Source: Notospermus geniculatus (taxonomy: Eukaryota > Nemertea > Pilidiophora > Heteronemertea > Lineidae). From it: DNA of 64,000 nt. The first letter of the stretch is position 1; each line of letters opens with the position of its first letter. The notes under the pieces were generated by a model, which saw nothing but the letters and a program-made list of their open reading frames with translations, was not told the DNA's origin and made no database searches. Location: the NCBI GenBank assembly GCA_002633025.1, contig NMRB01000414.1:317830-381829 (forward strand), written 5' to 3'. Both the position numbers and the translations under genes were made by a program. Below, piece after piece: positions 32,748-42,775 of this stretch.

Positions 32748-33262
32748 TCCCAGTTCCTTATTCCGAATAAGTAACCAGTTATCAATTCCCAGTTCCCAGT
32801 TCCTAGTTCCTAGTTACTTATTCCGAATAAGTAACCAGTTACCAGTTCCTAGTTCCTAGTTACTTATTCCGAATAAGTAACCAGTTCCCAGTTCCCAGTT
32901 CCTAGTTACTAGTTACTTATTCCGAATAAGTAACCAGTTCCCAGTTCACAGTTCCTTATTCCGAATAAGTAACCAGTTACCAGTTCCCAGTTCCTAGTTA
33001 CTTATTCCGAATAAGTAACCAGTTCCCAGTTCCCAGTTCCTTATTCCGAATAAGTAACCAGTAACCAGTTACCAGTTACCAGTTCCCAGTTCCTTATTCC
33101 GAATAAGTAACTAATAACCAGTTTCCCGTTCCTAGTTACTTATTCCGAATAAATAACTAGTAACCAGTTCCCAGTTCCCAGTTACTTATTCCGAATAAGT
33201 AACTAGTAACCAGTTCGCAGTTCCTAGTTACTTATTCCGAATACGTAACTAGTAAATAGGAT
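32748..33262. repeat. satellite of TTACTTATTCCGAATAAGTAA units with 7-bp steps
   Basis: The core palindrome TTACTTATTCCGAATAAGTAA (10-bp arms, one central base) recurs eleven times; TTCC positions are 32761, 32821, 32867, 32920, 32959, 33005, 33044, 33097, 33143, 33189 and 33235. Spacings are 60, 46, 53, 39, 46, 39, 53, 46, 46 and 46, all 39 plus a multiple of 7, because the linkers are strings of the heptamer CCAGTTC or CTAGTTC. It lies in the region between exons 1 and 2 of the MADF gene. Confidence 0.95.
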
Positions 33263-33518
33263 ATGCATGTAGTTACTAGTTCCTTATTCAATGTTACACA
33301 TCAGTTAAATATAAAACAGACTATATGTTCCCTGTTCCCATTTACTTTAACCCTCTTAGATTTTAATTAACCCTTTCCAGCTCAGTTACTTATTCACCTC
33401 TCAGGTACCAATTCATTCCTTATTCAGAAAGACTGCATGAAATGTGTTGATTTCACTTTTTTCAAGTCATCCAACAGTCATACACTGCAAATAAACTCAG
33501 TTATTAACCCTTTGCCAC

Positions 33519-33658
33519 CCAGTAACTTATTCACCACTCAGTTACTTATTCACTGTTCAGTTACTTATTCCCTGCTCAGTTACTTATTCATCGATCAGTT
33601 ACTTATTCACCTCTCAGTTACTTATTCACCCCTCAGTTACTTATTCACTGCTCAGTAA
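33519..33658. repeat. 19-bp tandem repeat CAGTTACTTATTCACNNCT
   Basis: Seven units of 19 bp, the first with one change. It shares CAGTTACTTATTC with the upstream satellite, so it is probably a second, simpler amplification of the same sequence without the palindromic half. Frames across it are artefacts of the repeat. Confidence 0.95.
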
Positions 33659-33974
33659 TTTTGACGGGCGCGATCGCGCTTGCGCCCCAAAGCACCCGTA
33701 AATTACGGCTGAGAAGCACAGTTGATCGCGCCCCCTGCCTTTCTGAGAAACCCCGCCCGAATACCGCATCAAAAAGATCATCAGTTGCAACTTCAGCTCC
33801 GTCTCACCTCAACTTGACAGCGATTCACCATACTTTGACCAAGAGTTGTTATACCAAGCTATAACATCCGTTGGTGAAACAATCATCACGGCCCACGCTG
33901 CTGAACTCTGTCTCACCTTAAGTTGATAGTAGTTCATTATACGTTGACCTACAATTTGATAAATAAAAAGGCAA

Positions 33975-34090
33975 TTTCCAGAGTGTTTGCGAATATCCGA
34001 AACTCTAGAACAGACTCAGTCTGTTCTAGAGTTTCGGATTGTAAAGTTCCAGCCTGAAGAAGACCCCGGTTGGGGTCGAAAATTCGCCCA
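33975..34090. mobile_element. two opposed LINE-type 3' end fragments
   Basis: 'gtaaagttccagcctgaaga' then the stem GACCCCGGTTGGGGTC and GAAAATTCG is the same 3' signature as at 38755-38832 and 39312-39386. To its left a part of the same sequence is repeated in reverse (33970-34017), producing a 41-bp palindrome at 33997-34037 around TCTAGAACAGACTCAGTCTG. It lies directly after the donor site of MADF exon 1, within the intron. Confidence 0.7.
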
Positions 34091-34639
34091 AATTTACCTT
34101 CATCAGAAGATTGATCCCGCAGTGTGGTTTCTTGAGGAGGGGGTGTGGGTGACCTTGGAGATTCTTGGGAATCTGTCCTCACACTCACAGCCAGCGGAGA
34201 AGGCTGTTCCTCAGATCGCGGCGAGGTTCTGGCACCCTCTGGAGACCTCTGGGAAGTACTGGCTCCTTCGGCGGGATTAGGAGTGGCCTCCTTTCGTGTT
34301 TTCCCGCCATTACCTCCGGTTGCCTGAGAGGTAGTGGGCTGGACATCTTGGACATTCAAGTCGTCATCTGATTTCCTCTTCCCAGCCTTTTTAGACCGGC
34401 TGGGAAGCTTGCAACCGACACGTCGAGTACGTTTTGGTGCGACTGGCATGATCTCCAAGAATGGTGTGATTCAGCAACGGTCACATGGAGTATTTATAGC
34501 ATGGCAGGTCACGTGATTGGTTCGGCTGGTCTTCGAGTGACCATCGTGTGGCCATACGAACGACACACGAAGCTTACACGACGTCGTGTAGCTTTCGTAT
34601 AACATTCGTGTGACCATAGATTGAAATTTTGACAAAAAA

Positions 34640-35383
34640 TGTTAGGTTTCGGGTTGACTTCGTGTGTTGTTCAAGGATGCATCCAATCTGAACGTCAGAG
34701 AACGATTCGTGCCAACATCGTATCTCTGACGTATATCGGAGACCGCCATCTTGCCCCGGGATCTACTTCTTCGGTCATGCTCAACAAGACTGTTTAAATC
34801 TATCGATCTGAATGATCAAAGTTACCAATTAGGGGTGGTGAGTGTTGCTACACATAGAAAAATGAGTTGAAGCATGTTACCTTACCTGATGAAGGGTCAC
34901 TCACGCTAGAGCAGCAGGTTGAACTTCTCAAGTGGTGAAGTGAAGGCTGGTCGGCCATTTTGTTTCGACATTGTAACGTTGTCCATCCTCGGTGTTATCA
35001 CTGCCTAAAATGTGCCTTAATCCACTGAATAACTTCAGATTCTACAATAAATAAAATTATCCCACCGATATAATGCGCAAAGAACCCATTTATACGTGAG
35101 AAAGTATCAACATTGGTCTGCACTATATCATCAAGTGCGGAAGGTTACGGTCAATGTCACACACGACCCACTCACTGCGGCGAATCACTGAATTATCTCG
35201 TGATTTGCGAGATGATTACTACGCCGAGGCTCCTATATACAGTCGAGGTAGGTTACGATGGCCGCCCGAATGTAGCCGAGTACCTCCGAAGATGACGTCG
35301 ATTGGGATGCATCGTGGCACCGTCTGTTCTAACCTCCTCCGGGATCACCACCGGAACACCACCGGCCGGCAGTAAATTCAAAT
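34640..35383. other. right internal part of the Harbinger element, no gene
   Basis: No supported frame. A small hairpin (AACGTCAGAGA...TCTCTGACGT) lies at about 34700-34742. Some of this may be a later insertion, because the subterminal motif zone ends near 34640 while the terminus lies at about 35433. Confidence 0.4.
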
Positions 35384-35433
35384 TTTTACATTCGTATGAT
35401 GTCCGGGATATGGGGTCTGGGAATGTGTGAGGC

Positions 35434-35814
35434 CTGCATTACTGGCGTTTTCGTATACCGCATCTAGGTAATCGGGGCCTTAGGCCTCTGACATGAGGCG
35501 GGAATCGAACCTATGGCCCATTGTTGCAAACGTAAAGGAAAGAAACAAGGGCATTTTAGGGCGAACTGCTCGGCGACCCACTTTTTTGGCCACACAAGTC
35601 ATTTCCGTACACCTGTTAACGTGAAAAATGAATCCTTCCTTTCAGTCGAATTAAAAAACCTTTCCTTATTACCAGTTGCCACGGGGGCATTGATGTGAAA
35701 ACCTGCAAAGATGAAATGCAACCGCGGGCATCTGATATCGAGGAATACCCGACAGGGCGTCAAACGGGGATGACATTATTGCCTCCTGAATGAAGTTAAC
35801 CTCGACGTACAGTG
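35434..35814. other. no gene; isolated B-box-like word
   Basis: The minus strand at about 35494-35508 reads GGTTCGATTCCCGCC, a perfect pol III B box, but I find no matching A box at the expected distance. It may be the last trace of a tRNA or SINE. Nothing else is supported. Confidence 0.4.
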
Positions 35815-35823
35815 TTCACTTGG

Positions 35824-36145
35824 GCCGAATCGGTAGATGTCGTCCTGGGTATATATAAACCGTAAAGTTCACCCAGGACCAACCTGGGTAACCCTAAAAG
35901 TTACCCAGAACAATCCTGGGTAAACTTTAGTGTACACAGTTTGCCGATTTGATGGATTTCGTGCACTGATATATGACTGAAGTAACGTTTTCAAGATCCT
36001 CTACCGTAGGTGAAAAAGTGCGCGAATTTCAAACTGGGTAAACTTTGGTACAGTAAAGTTTACCCAGGATCGTCCTGGGTAAGGTTACCCAGGTTGGTCC
36101 TGGGTAAACTTTAGGGTTACCCAGGACGACATCTACCGATTCGGC
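35824..36145. mobile_element. 322-bp MITE with perfect 9-bp target duplication (MULE-like)
   Basis: Ends GCCGAATCGGTAGATGTCGT and exact complement. TTCACTTGG occurs directly outside both ends (35815-35823, 36146-36154). Internal CCTGGGTAA/TTACCCAGG words recur about nine times in both orientations. The third element in the window with a perfect 9-bp duplication. Confidence 0.95.
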
Positions 36146-36308
36146 TTCACTTGGCCTTCGGTACAGACCACTAAACACTGGATGTTTGGCGCCAATACTG
36201 AACGATAATGAACAGACGGCGCTGTTTGACGAGGGATTCAATCATTAAGCCACCATCAGAGGTTTAACCGACGCCGCCGTAACACACTTCCTGATTGGCT
36301 AAGATGTA

Positions 36309-37362
36309 CACTCATCCCAAAAAATAAATGGACATCAGTTTTTTCTGAATTTCTCAAAAACTAATCAAGGTTGAAATGTCTACCTGATATGGATGATAGC
36401 ATATCGTCTCAGCTATGCAAGAATGCCACAAGTGAAAAAATCTACCACATCTTGATTTTGATGGAAGCAATTTTGCAAAGTTGTGTTTTTCCCTACTTTC
36501 TTATTTCAAGTATTTCGCTGAAAAAATTGATATGACCTTGTTGCTCTTCCAAAGGGCATTCCAAATATGATTTCGTTTTCTAAAAATTCTAACAAATAAT
36601 GTGTTTTTTGGCTGCTTTTATTGAGATAATTTGGCCCATGCTTAAAACACCTCTGAAAAAGGCCCTTTAGCCTATTGTGAGCGGTGGTTTGTCAATAAAT
36701 AGTGCGGTGAATGAATGAGAGTTATAACCAGCGCTATACCCAGAACTGAGGTTGACCCACGTAATACATTCCTCTCTGACTGGACAATAGATATTGGTTT
36801 ATTGTAAAAATCGACCCTCTGAACTTCATTTCCAATCAGCAGTTATTCAGAAAGCAAACCCACATACCCGCAACAATAGGCCTACTACTGTTATTCATGT
36901 GGCCCTATGAATAATGAGGTTCTGTTTACCAACACAATAAACGGGCCAACCCACAAATTCAATAGCCATTGTATCATTGGGAACACACGGCCTTCAAGTG
37001 CTTCAGGGACTATGTCAAAGGTGTTTTAAGCATGGGCCAAATTATCTCAATAAAAGTGGCCAAAAAACACATTATTTGTTAGAATTGTTAGAAAACGAAA
37101 TCATATTTGGAATGCCCTTTGGAAGAGCAACAAGGTCATATCAATTTTTTCAGCGAAATACTTAAAATAAGAAAGTAGGGAAAAACACAACTTTGCAAAA
37201 TTGCTTCCATCAAAATCAAGATGTGGTAGATTTTTTCACTTGTGGCATTCTTGAATAGCTCAGACGATATGCTATCATCCATATCAGGTAGACATTTCAA
37301 CCTTGATTAGTTTTAGAGAAATTCAGAAAAAACTGATGTCCATTTATTTTTTGGGATGAGTG
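36309..37362. mobile_element. 1,054-bp foldback element, TA-flanked
   Basis: Arms of about 350 bp (36309-36660 and 37010-37362) are nearly identical inverted copies beginning CACTCATCCCAAAAAATAAA, with TA outside each end (36307-36308, 37363-37364). The ~350-bp centre is single-copy. Non-coding; the short frames in the arms mirror each other. Similar architecture to 5573-6386 and 48281-49181. Confidence 0.95.
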
Positions 37363-37364
37363 TA

Positions 37365-38142
37365 CTAGTCCGGTTCGCTGCCCTGCTGTGTGGTGGCACT
37401 GACTGATGGTGCGATTACAGAGGTCAGGCAGGCGCCACGTCAAAACTGATCTAAAAATTGAACAATAGTCACGCGCTGACTATTATGGGATATCGGGGTA
37501 TCTTGTAAACGAGTTGTACATCGTGTGTGAAATCTGTCAAAATGCCGGGTGTTGTGTCTGTTTTAGGTGTACCAGTATTAGCTCTGCCTCCGACCTGTAC
37601 AGGTATCTTCTGTACCGGTACAGGTTTCTTGAATAACTGGACAAACGGCGTAAAAAAACTAGTTTTTATCACGAAACTTATATTTTCTACCTCGTCCCAT
37701 GTACCCGATTTCTTTATCATATTGGGACGAGGATAGGAAACCTCGGGCCCAAGGAAAAGGGTCTACTTGGAGGGCAGGGTTCCTCTTTTTAGGCCTTTGT
37801 CTTCGTCCATGGTCTGTTTCTAAATTTTCGTTGGTCAGGTTTTGTAGGTGCTGTTCACCTAGTCTTCCTTTCTTTACTGTTGCCCCTTCATTTCTTATTA
37901 TCTTGGTCTTCATTTCTTTTTCTAGGCCTATTTGTTATCACTTCCTCATACATTTGTTTAATATAAATTACTCTTACTATAGTCTTGGGGGTATTGTACT
38001 GTTAGTATAATTATACTCTTAGTTTAATTCCTCCAAGCTATATTATATATTCCCTTCAGCCTATTCAAGCCTTACATTCACTAATTACATTTCTGTTAGG
38101 TTGAGCAACCACCTTTTGGGGCTTGTACTCTTTTCTTTCCTT
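37365..38142. other. no gene recognised
   Basis: Frames of 60-100 codons at 37469-38010 on both strands lack recognisable features. The word TTGAATAACTGGACAA at about 37630 recurs at about 39553, hinting at a shared repeat. Confidence 0.4.
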
Positions 38143-38701
38143 AATTCACCGTGGAGAATCGTCAGCGCATTCGCCGAGTTTTTCAAGTGGCAGCACTGTG
38201 CTCCGAGTCGGAACATGGCGGCTGTGTCACATACTGGTGTGTGTGTTGCCGACTAAAACGCGGAAGATGGACAGTTTCGGTAGAGGTGAGGGAGTTTAAG
38301 TAAATTCGAGGATGATCTAGTGATAATTTGCAATAGAACAAGCTGAAATATAGGTGCTGAAGAAGTGTTGTTTCTTTGTTTGAAGTGGAAATGTTCGTAA
38401 TGTTAGGCCGTTGTTTGATTGACCGCAGTTTCCACGGAGTGACACTTGAACTTTTCCACTTCAAATGTAAAATCGACTGCGTAATTCCAATTAAGGAAGC
38501 TTTAGATTAATAGACTATAAACTGGAGGTCATCCTCGGCATGGTCTAAGTGTGCATACCTTTCATCTTCGGTACATTTGCTCCCCGCTTTGGAGTTGACA
38601 TCTTCAACATTTGTGACACAGCCGCCATGTTCCGACTCGGAGCACAGTGCTGCCACTTGAAAAACTCGGCGAATGCGCTGACGATTCTCCACGGTGTAAT
38701 T
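38143..38701. mobile_element. inverted-repeat element
   Basis: About 90-bp arms (ACCGTGGAGAATCGTCAGCG through CGGCTGTGTCACA) at 38150-38235 and 38610-38697. The ~370-bp middle is non-coding. No target duplication identified. It lies between LINE 3' fragments. Confidence 0.75.
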
Positions 38702-38754
38702 GCTGTCACGTCCTGTTTGGATGGGATACTTCAAATCTACATTTGGGTTTCAGC

Positions 38755-38832
38755 TCAGTCTGTTCTAGAGTTTCGGATTGTAAAGTTCCAGCCTGAATAA
38801 GACCCCGGTTGGGGTCGACAATTCGCAAACAC
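38755..38832 (+). mobile_element. LINE-type 3' end fragment
   Basis: CTCAGTCTGTTCTAGAGTTT leading to 'gaccccggttggggtc' and CAATTCGCAAACACTC. Same family as 33975-34090 and 39312-39386. The GACCCC/GGGGTC stem before the end is the typical recognition hairpin of such retrotransposon tails. Confidence 0.65.
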
Positions 38833-39311
38833 TCTGGAATAGGCCTGTTCCTTTGTAGGTTTTCCAGTTGTGGAGGGCTCGTGGCTACCCTTCTGGTCTA
38901 GGCCTTTTTCCCCCCCCCCCTTTTGCTCTATTCCTCCTCGCCCTATCCTTCTCATTGCTCAGTGATTTGCATTATCCATTCTGGTTTTTCCTACAAATCT
39001 GGAAGTTGACTTCCTTTATATTCTTTTACTGTGTTGACCTTTGTGCTTCTTTTCGTTTTGTGCTTGTTATGTATTACACATGTCATATTTATTAAACCCT
39101 TTTCTTTCAGCTAAATCAGTTTCTCCTTAATTACATCCACTCTCTTTTTCAGGTCCAGCAACCATCCGTGGGGCTTGGACACTTTTCTTTCCTTAATTAC
39201 GTCCACTCTTTTAATTTGGCCCAGCAACCACCTGTGGTGCTTGGACACTTTTCTTGCCTTATTTGCCTGATCATCATGTCTTCACAGGTGTTAGTTCTAC
39301 ATTCGGGTTTC
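38833..39311. other. no gene recognised
   Basis: Pyrimidine-rich plus strand with a repeated phrase 'gggcttggacacttttctt' at about 39170 and 39235, a short direct repeat of ~65 bp. No gene. Confidence 0.4.
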
Positions 39312-39386
39312 AGCTCAGTCTTTTCTAGAGTTTCAGATTGTAAAGTTCCACTTGAAAAAGACCCCGGTTGGGGTCGAAAATTCGTG
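39312..39386 (+). mobile_element. LINE-type 3' end fragment
   Basis: Third, more diverged copy of the same 3' signature (CTCAGTCTTTTCTAGAGTTT; GACCCCGGTTGGGGTCGAAA). Confidence 0.65.
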
Positions 39387-39817
39387 AGTTCTGGAGATTG
39401 ACTTCTTGTTCTTATCATTTTGTGTGTCAATTTTGTACTTTTCTGTATCTTGCTTTTTAGGAGAAAAACTTAGTTTCTGTCAAAAACCTATCTTTTATCG
39501 ACAAAAACTAAGTTTTATGAGCATAAAACTATATTGCAAAAATATAGGTTTTTTGAATAACTGGACAATCCGCTTGCCATACATGTAGGCATTAACTGAA
39601 GTAGTTTCAGAGCGCGGGTAACGTAGTGGCTAGCGGTTTGAAACTGCGGGAGGAGTTTAACCTCGACGGGAAGACTGACCTTTAGATTCAGGCTAAGTTC
39701 ACGTATATTTTTTTCATGGGAGTCAATTGGTCAAATATTTTACGCTTTAGTGTTGTTCGCCTCCATTCATTATGTCCATAGGTAAACAAACATTACAAAT
39801 ACAGATTACGTCATCGA
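39387..39817. other. intergenic, upstream of orphan gene
   Basis: No gene. The in-frame stop nearest to the downstream gene is TAG at 39779-39781. A weak tRNA-like A-box word lies near 39620 without a convincing B box. Confidence 0.4.
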
Positions 39818-40858
39818 ATGTGGTTCATTCCACCAATCAGATCAGCGGAAAAATACCTTCGTGTTTCATTTCACCTTATCCAGCCATTTGTGATGGCATG
39901 TTACATAGAACAGCCAATTCCTTGGGCAAGAACTCTGGTGTACACTCCACGTCGGAATAACATTTATCGGGTATTGTATAATTTTACCACTTATAGTCGC
40001 CGACCTGAAGGTACCAGGGTCTTTGAAATGCAGCTTCCAGATCACTTCGTGTATGTTATTGTCAGGATGACTGGCAGAAAGGCTGTTTTCTCCGAAATAT
40101 GGTTTCAGCAGTTATCACGGCGTCGAAAACTGATTGTAAAACTCTCTGTCCCCACGGAAGAAAAATGCAGGGAAGTTGATCTTGGTCCAGCTGAAGGAGT
40201 CCACCTCCGTATTCGCACGGCGGATATGTTAAGATTTGTTTTTTATTGTTTCGTTTCTGCAAAATTAGCAATATCCTTGACTTTTTATGACCTGCACCGG
40301 AAATATGTGAATGGAAAAATGGCGTATGCTTTCTCGTACAATAAGAGTCTTCAATTTCAACTGCCAGTCAAAATCGTGTCGGATCACCCGGATCATCCAT
40401 TATTGTATTTTTTCCATGAGACGAAATATCCCGTTCTCATCTTTATAAATAGAATCAAATATCGCTTGCATGTTCTCCTTGTCCTTGAAAACTCAAACCC
40501 GCGCCCTAAAATATGGCGACAAAAGGTTCCTATACCAAAAACCTTCACTGGAGATTTCTTCATCACTAACGAAATGCTAGGGGTGTTCGTTGTTCGTTTT
40601 TTGCACACTAGGGGAAAAATACAATCTAATCACTGGGGCTATTCCGGATTTGAAATGCATAAGATTTGTTCATCGAGTTTGAATGAAAATTATGACGTCA
40701 TCAGTTTGCTGCGGCTAGAAATGCATGGGGTGAGCGACGATGACAGTAGATATATGAAGTGGGAACACGCCACTTTTGACCGAAACAGGAACGTCCGACT
40801 AATACGTCAGAAAAACAAGAGATACGATGCAGTGAACGTATTTTCGCCAATATATTAG
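39818..40858 (+). CDS. intronless orphan protein, 346 aa
   Basis: A long uninterrupted frame with an ATG start at 39818, the first Met after the in-frame TAG at 39779, ending in TAG. At 346 codons in AT-rich DNA it is unlikely to be chance. I recognise no domain. It is basic, rich in Phe, Tyr, Ile, Leu and Arg, with alternating hydrophobic stretches (LLYFFHETKYPVLIFINRIKY at about 196-216, HVLLVLE just after) suggesting beta strands. A helical-looking N-terminus has a hydrophobic patch at about 15-35. There is no clear signal peptide or catalytic motif. The hydrophobic segments look too short and charged to be membrane spans. It could be a host orphan or the cargo of an unrecognised element. 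Similar in length and composition to 62531-63604, but I cannot align them confidently. Confidence 0.6.
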   Translation: MWFIPPIRSAEKYLRVSFHLIQPFVMACYIEQPIPWARTLVYTPRRNNIYRVLYNFTTYSRRPEGTRVFEMQLPDHFVYVIVRMTGRKAVFSEIWFQQLSRRRKLIVKLSVPTEEKCREVDLGPAEGVHLRIRTADMLRFVFYCFVSAKLAISLTFYDLHRKYVNGKMAYAFSYNKSLQFQLPVKIVSDHPDHPLLYFFHETKYPVLIFINRIKYRLHVLLVLENSNPRPKIWRQKVPIPKTFTGDFFITNEMLGVFVVRFLHTRGKIQSNHWGYSGFEMHKICSSSLNENYDVISLLRLEMHGVSDDDSRYMKWEHATFDRNRNVRLIRQKNKRYDAVNVFSPIY

Positions 40859-41190
40859 GCCAGTATCCTATTATTCCCGTATTAGTTAAGGGAAAATAAG
40901 ACTTGGACAGATGTGAGCGATGAAACGAAGGGAAAACCAACAATGTTAATGGTAAAGATGAACAGTGGTCACTGACGATTAAAAACATCGTCACGCATCA
41001 TTTGACTGCAAGCACCAGCCATAATTAATAAGATGGTGCATGCAGTCATCTGATTTGGCGAGGCATTGAAGTTCAATTATGAATGATTTTGACGGCCTAC
41101 TTTTAGCATCTCTGACCGTTTACATTCATGAGGATTTCACCGCGTTAATACTCTCATAATGTAAAGCGAGTAGGACACCAGGCAATAATA
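40859..41190. other. no gene recognised
   Basis: AT-rich downstream region of the orphan gene. No obvious polyadenylation signal near the stop. Confidence 0.4.
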
Positions 41191-41319
41191 GGGACTTCCG
41201 GCAAAGCTCCGTATCGTCGGTCCGTATCACGTATGACGTATGACTTTAATAGAAAATGCATTAGCTCGATACGTCATGCGTGATACGGATCGACGATACG
41301 GAGCTTTGCCGGAAGTCCC
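41191..41319. mobile_element. 129-bp palindromic MITE
   Basis: Arms of ~55 bp, GGGACTTCCGGCAAAGCTCC onward, with near-perfect complement, meeting around a short AT-rich centre. No clear target duplication. Confidence 0.85.
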
Positions 41320-41751
41320 TCACAAGCGATCTACATGTACTCGCGACTTGACACCACGTGTGCGCTGTGCAGCGGTGTGTGGAATCTTCCCGCCAGCGAT
41401 GTTCGGCCAATATCAAATAACACCAACAGCGGCATCCTAGTTTGTGGTGGCTAGCGATAAGATCAATGGTGTTTAGATCGCTTCCAACATCGTCTAGTGT
41501 GCTGCCGGCTTTAACAAGGTGGTCAATTCATCCACAGACGATTATCGAAGGCCGGGGTGGACACAATTCAGATTTAATGCCCACATTAATTCCGATTTTA
41601 TGTCCACAGTTAATCAACCAATCGTAGCTAACTTTTTAGTATGGATATAAAATCGCACTCCTTATTTAATGTCCATATAAATTCCTATTTTAAGTCCATA
41701 TTAAATCAGGAATTTATGTCCACATAAAATGGACCAATCACGGATAAGAAC
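41320..41751. repeat. degenerate 'atgtccacattaaat' repeats
   Basis: From about 41560, short words such as TTTATGTCCACA, TTAATGTCCATA and TTAAGTCCATA recur, a diverged tandem of roughly 25-40 bp. The preceding part holds nothing supportable. Confidence 0.5.
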
Positions 41752-41868
41752 TTTTGGACGGAAGTGAGTGTTCCAGATCACTTCCGTCCACAATTCCAAT
41801 ACGGATTTTAGGAAGGAAGCGATGGAATTGTGGACGGAAGTGGTCGGGAACACTCGCTTCCGTCCAAA
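41752..41868. repeat. 117-bp hairpin
   Basis: Inverted arms TTTTGGACGGAAGTGAGTGT and complement at the far end, with an inner nested pair CTTCCGTCCACAATTCCA. Probably a MITE remnant. Confidence 0.8.
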
Positions 41869-41904
41869 CGTCCTTGTCCGTCATTGGTCGGTTTTATGTG
41901 GATA

Positions 41905-42775
41905 GGGGAGACTGGGGCGCATTGGGACATTTTTTACAATTGTAATTTTCTAGCCTTTATTAGTAAATACTCATCAAAATAACTATTACTGTCTCTTAAA
42001 GCATCATCTTATGCATCAAGAATAAATTTCTCAACTTAATCACGATTACGGTTTTATGAGTTTAACCACCTTTTTCTTCAGTTGGAAAGGTGTTCCAGTC
42101 CACCCCATATCGGGGTGCAATGGGACGCCTACTGGGGTGAAATGGGACACTATAAAAAATATCTTCTGGGATTAATACGTGAATTGCTAGCAGCAACACA
42201 CAACTTGAAAGAGTCCAGCATTGAAATGAATCAATCTTCAAACATATTTTTTTCTCTCTCATTTTGATTGGCAGAATTTGTTTCATTGAAAATAGAAGTG
42301 GGCAATCTACGAATTCTCGAACTCGAACCTAAAAATATTGACTCAATTTTAAACCCGAAACATATTTTGATTTGCTATGCACTCTCTGCCACTTACAGTA
42401 CTAGATTTGGTAGTTTTAGGAAGAAATCGTTTTAGTCAATTTTATAAATGCCAATATCAATGTCCCAATGGACCCCATTCAGAGTGTCCAAATGCACCCC
42501 ATTATATCAATGTGTGTTTTTATCCGCATACACAAATTATGAGTACTGCATCCCTACATTACAAAGTAGTAATGGTCCGGTTGACTTAGACCAAAATAAA
42601 GCCTCACTCTTCTTAGATCAATTCATCAATAAAGACTGGGGCCGAACTTTATTCAGTCGCTATTAACAAGGCAATTGTTGGCAAAATCTTGAGTACTTTT
42701 TAGATGTATCGAAAAGTGGTGGGGAGGATGGAATTACCAACAAATGTTAAAATTGGCAGCAGGGTCTCTCGATGG
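41905..42775. other. non-coding, GGGAC-motif repeat remnants
   Basis: GGGGAGACTGGGGCGCATTG, 'gggtgcaatgggac', 'ggggtgaaatgggacac' and on the other strand 'tgtcccaatggacccc' recur between 41905 and 42500. This looks like a diverged inverted-repeat element about 0.6-0.7 kb long. No gene is supported. Confidence 0.5.

Larger units (their letters stand above)
31319..34449 (-). pseudogene. Harbinger-type MADF DNA-binding protein gene, five exons inferred, frameshifted
   Basis: Harbinger elements need a second protein with a Myb/SANT/MADF fold for DNA binding and nuclear import of the transposase. Splice-compatible exons on minus: 34449-34098 (MPVAPKRTRR..., basic then Ser/Pro-rich, donor GTAAAT); about 32730-32632 (PQLYGMKNKAYKDK, MADF core, one-base shift, donor GTAAGC); 32543-32305 (GIYKWYYTQRTRFSKL, second half of the MADF domain, donor GTGAGT); about 32193-31911 (Lys/Ala-rich, then a FCRHLESDL-like BESS-type helix after another shift, donor GTAAGC); 31811-31319 (Gln/Pro-rich tail, stop 31319-31321). 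Exon phases agree across the exon 2/3 and 4/5 junctions. The MADF N-terminus is not visible and may have been displaced by the satellite at 32748. Exon boundaries are inferred by eye. Confidence 0.7.
28994..35433. mobile_element. PIF/Harbinger transposon, two genes, inactive
   Basis: Terminal blocks 'tcacacattaccggacctaa ... cccggacatcacgcgaa' at the left and the diverged complement at 35384-35433 bound the region. Both subterminal zones (29090-29290, 34530-34640) are rich in CATCGTGTGNCC/CGTGTAGCTTTCGT words, candidate protein-binding sites. Inside are a DDE transposase on plus (29618-30746) and a MADF-type DNA-binding protein gene on minus (31319-34449), the two-gene complement known for Harbinger elements. 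Exact ends and target duplication are uncertain. Frameshifts in both genes imply it is dead. Confidence 0.8.

Noticed and set aside
32748-33262. CRISPR-like regular array
   Set aside because: Spacers are strings of one heptamer, not unique sequences, the lengths vary in 7-bp steps, and the context is an animal transposon intron. It is a satellite.
33437-33658. 73-codon frame with repeated SYLFI/SVTYS pattern
   Set aside because: Translation of the 19-bp tandem repeat, not a protein-coding signal.
35490-35560. tRNA gene on minus suggested by a perfect B box
   Set aside because: No A box at the proper distance and no cloverleaf arms visible.
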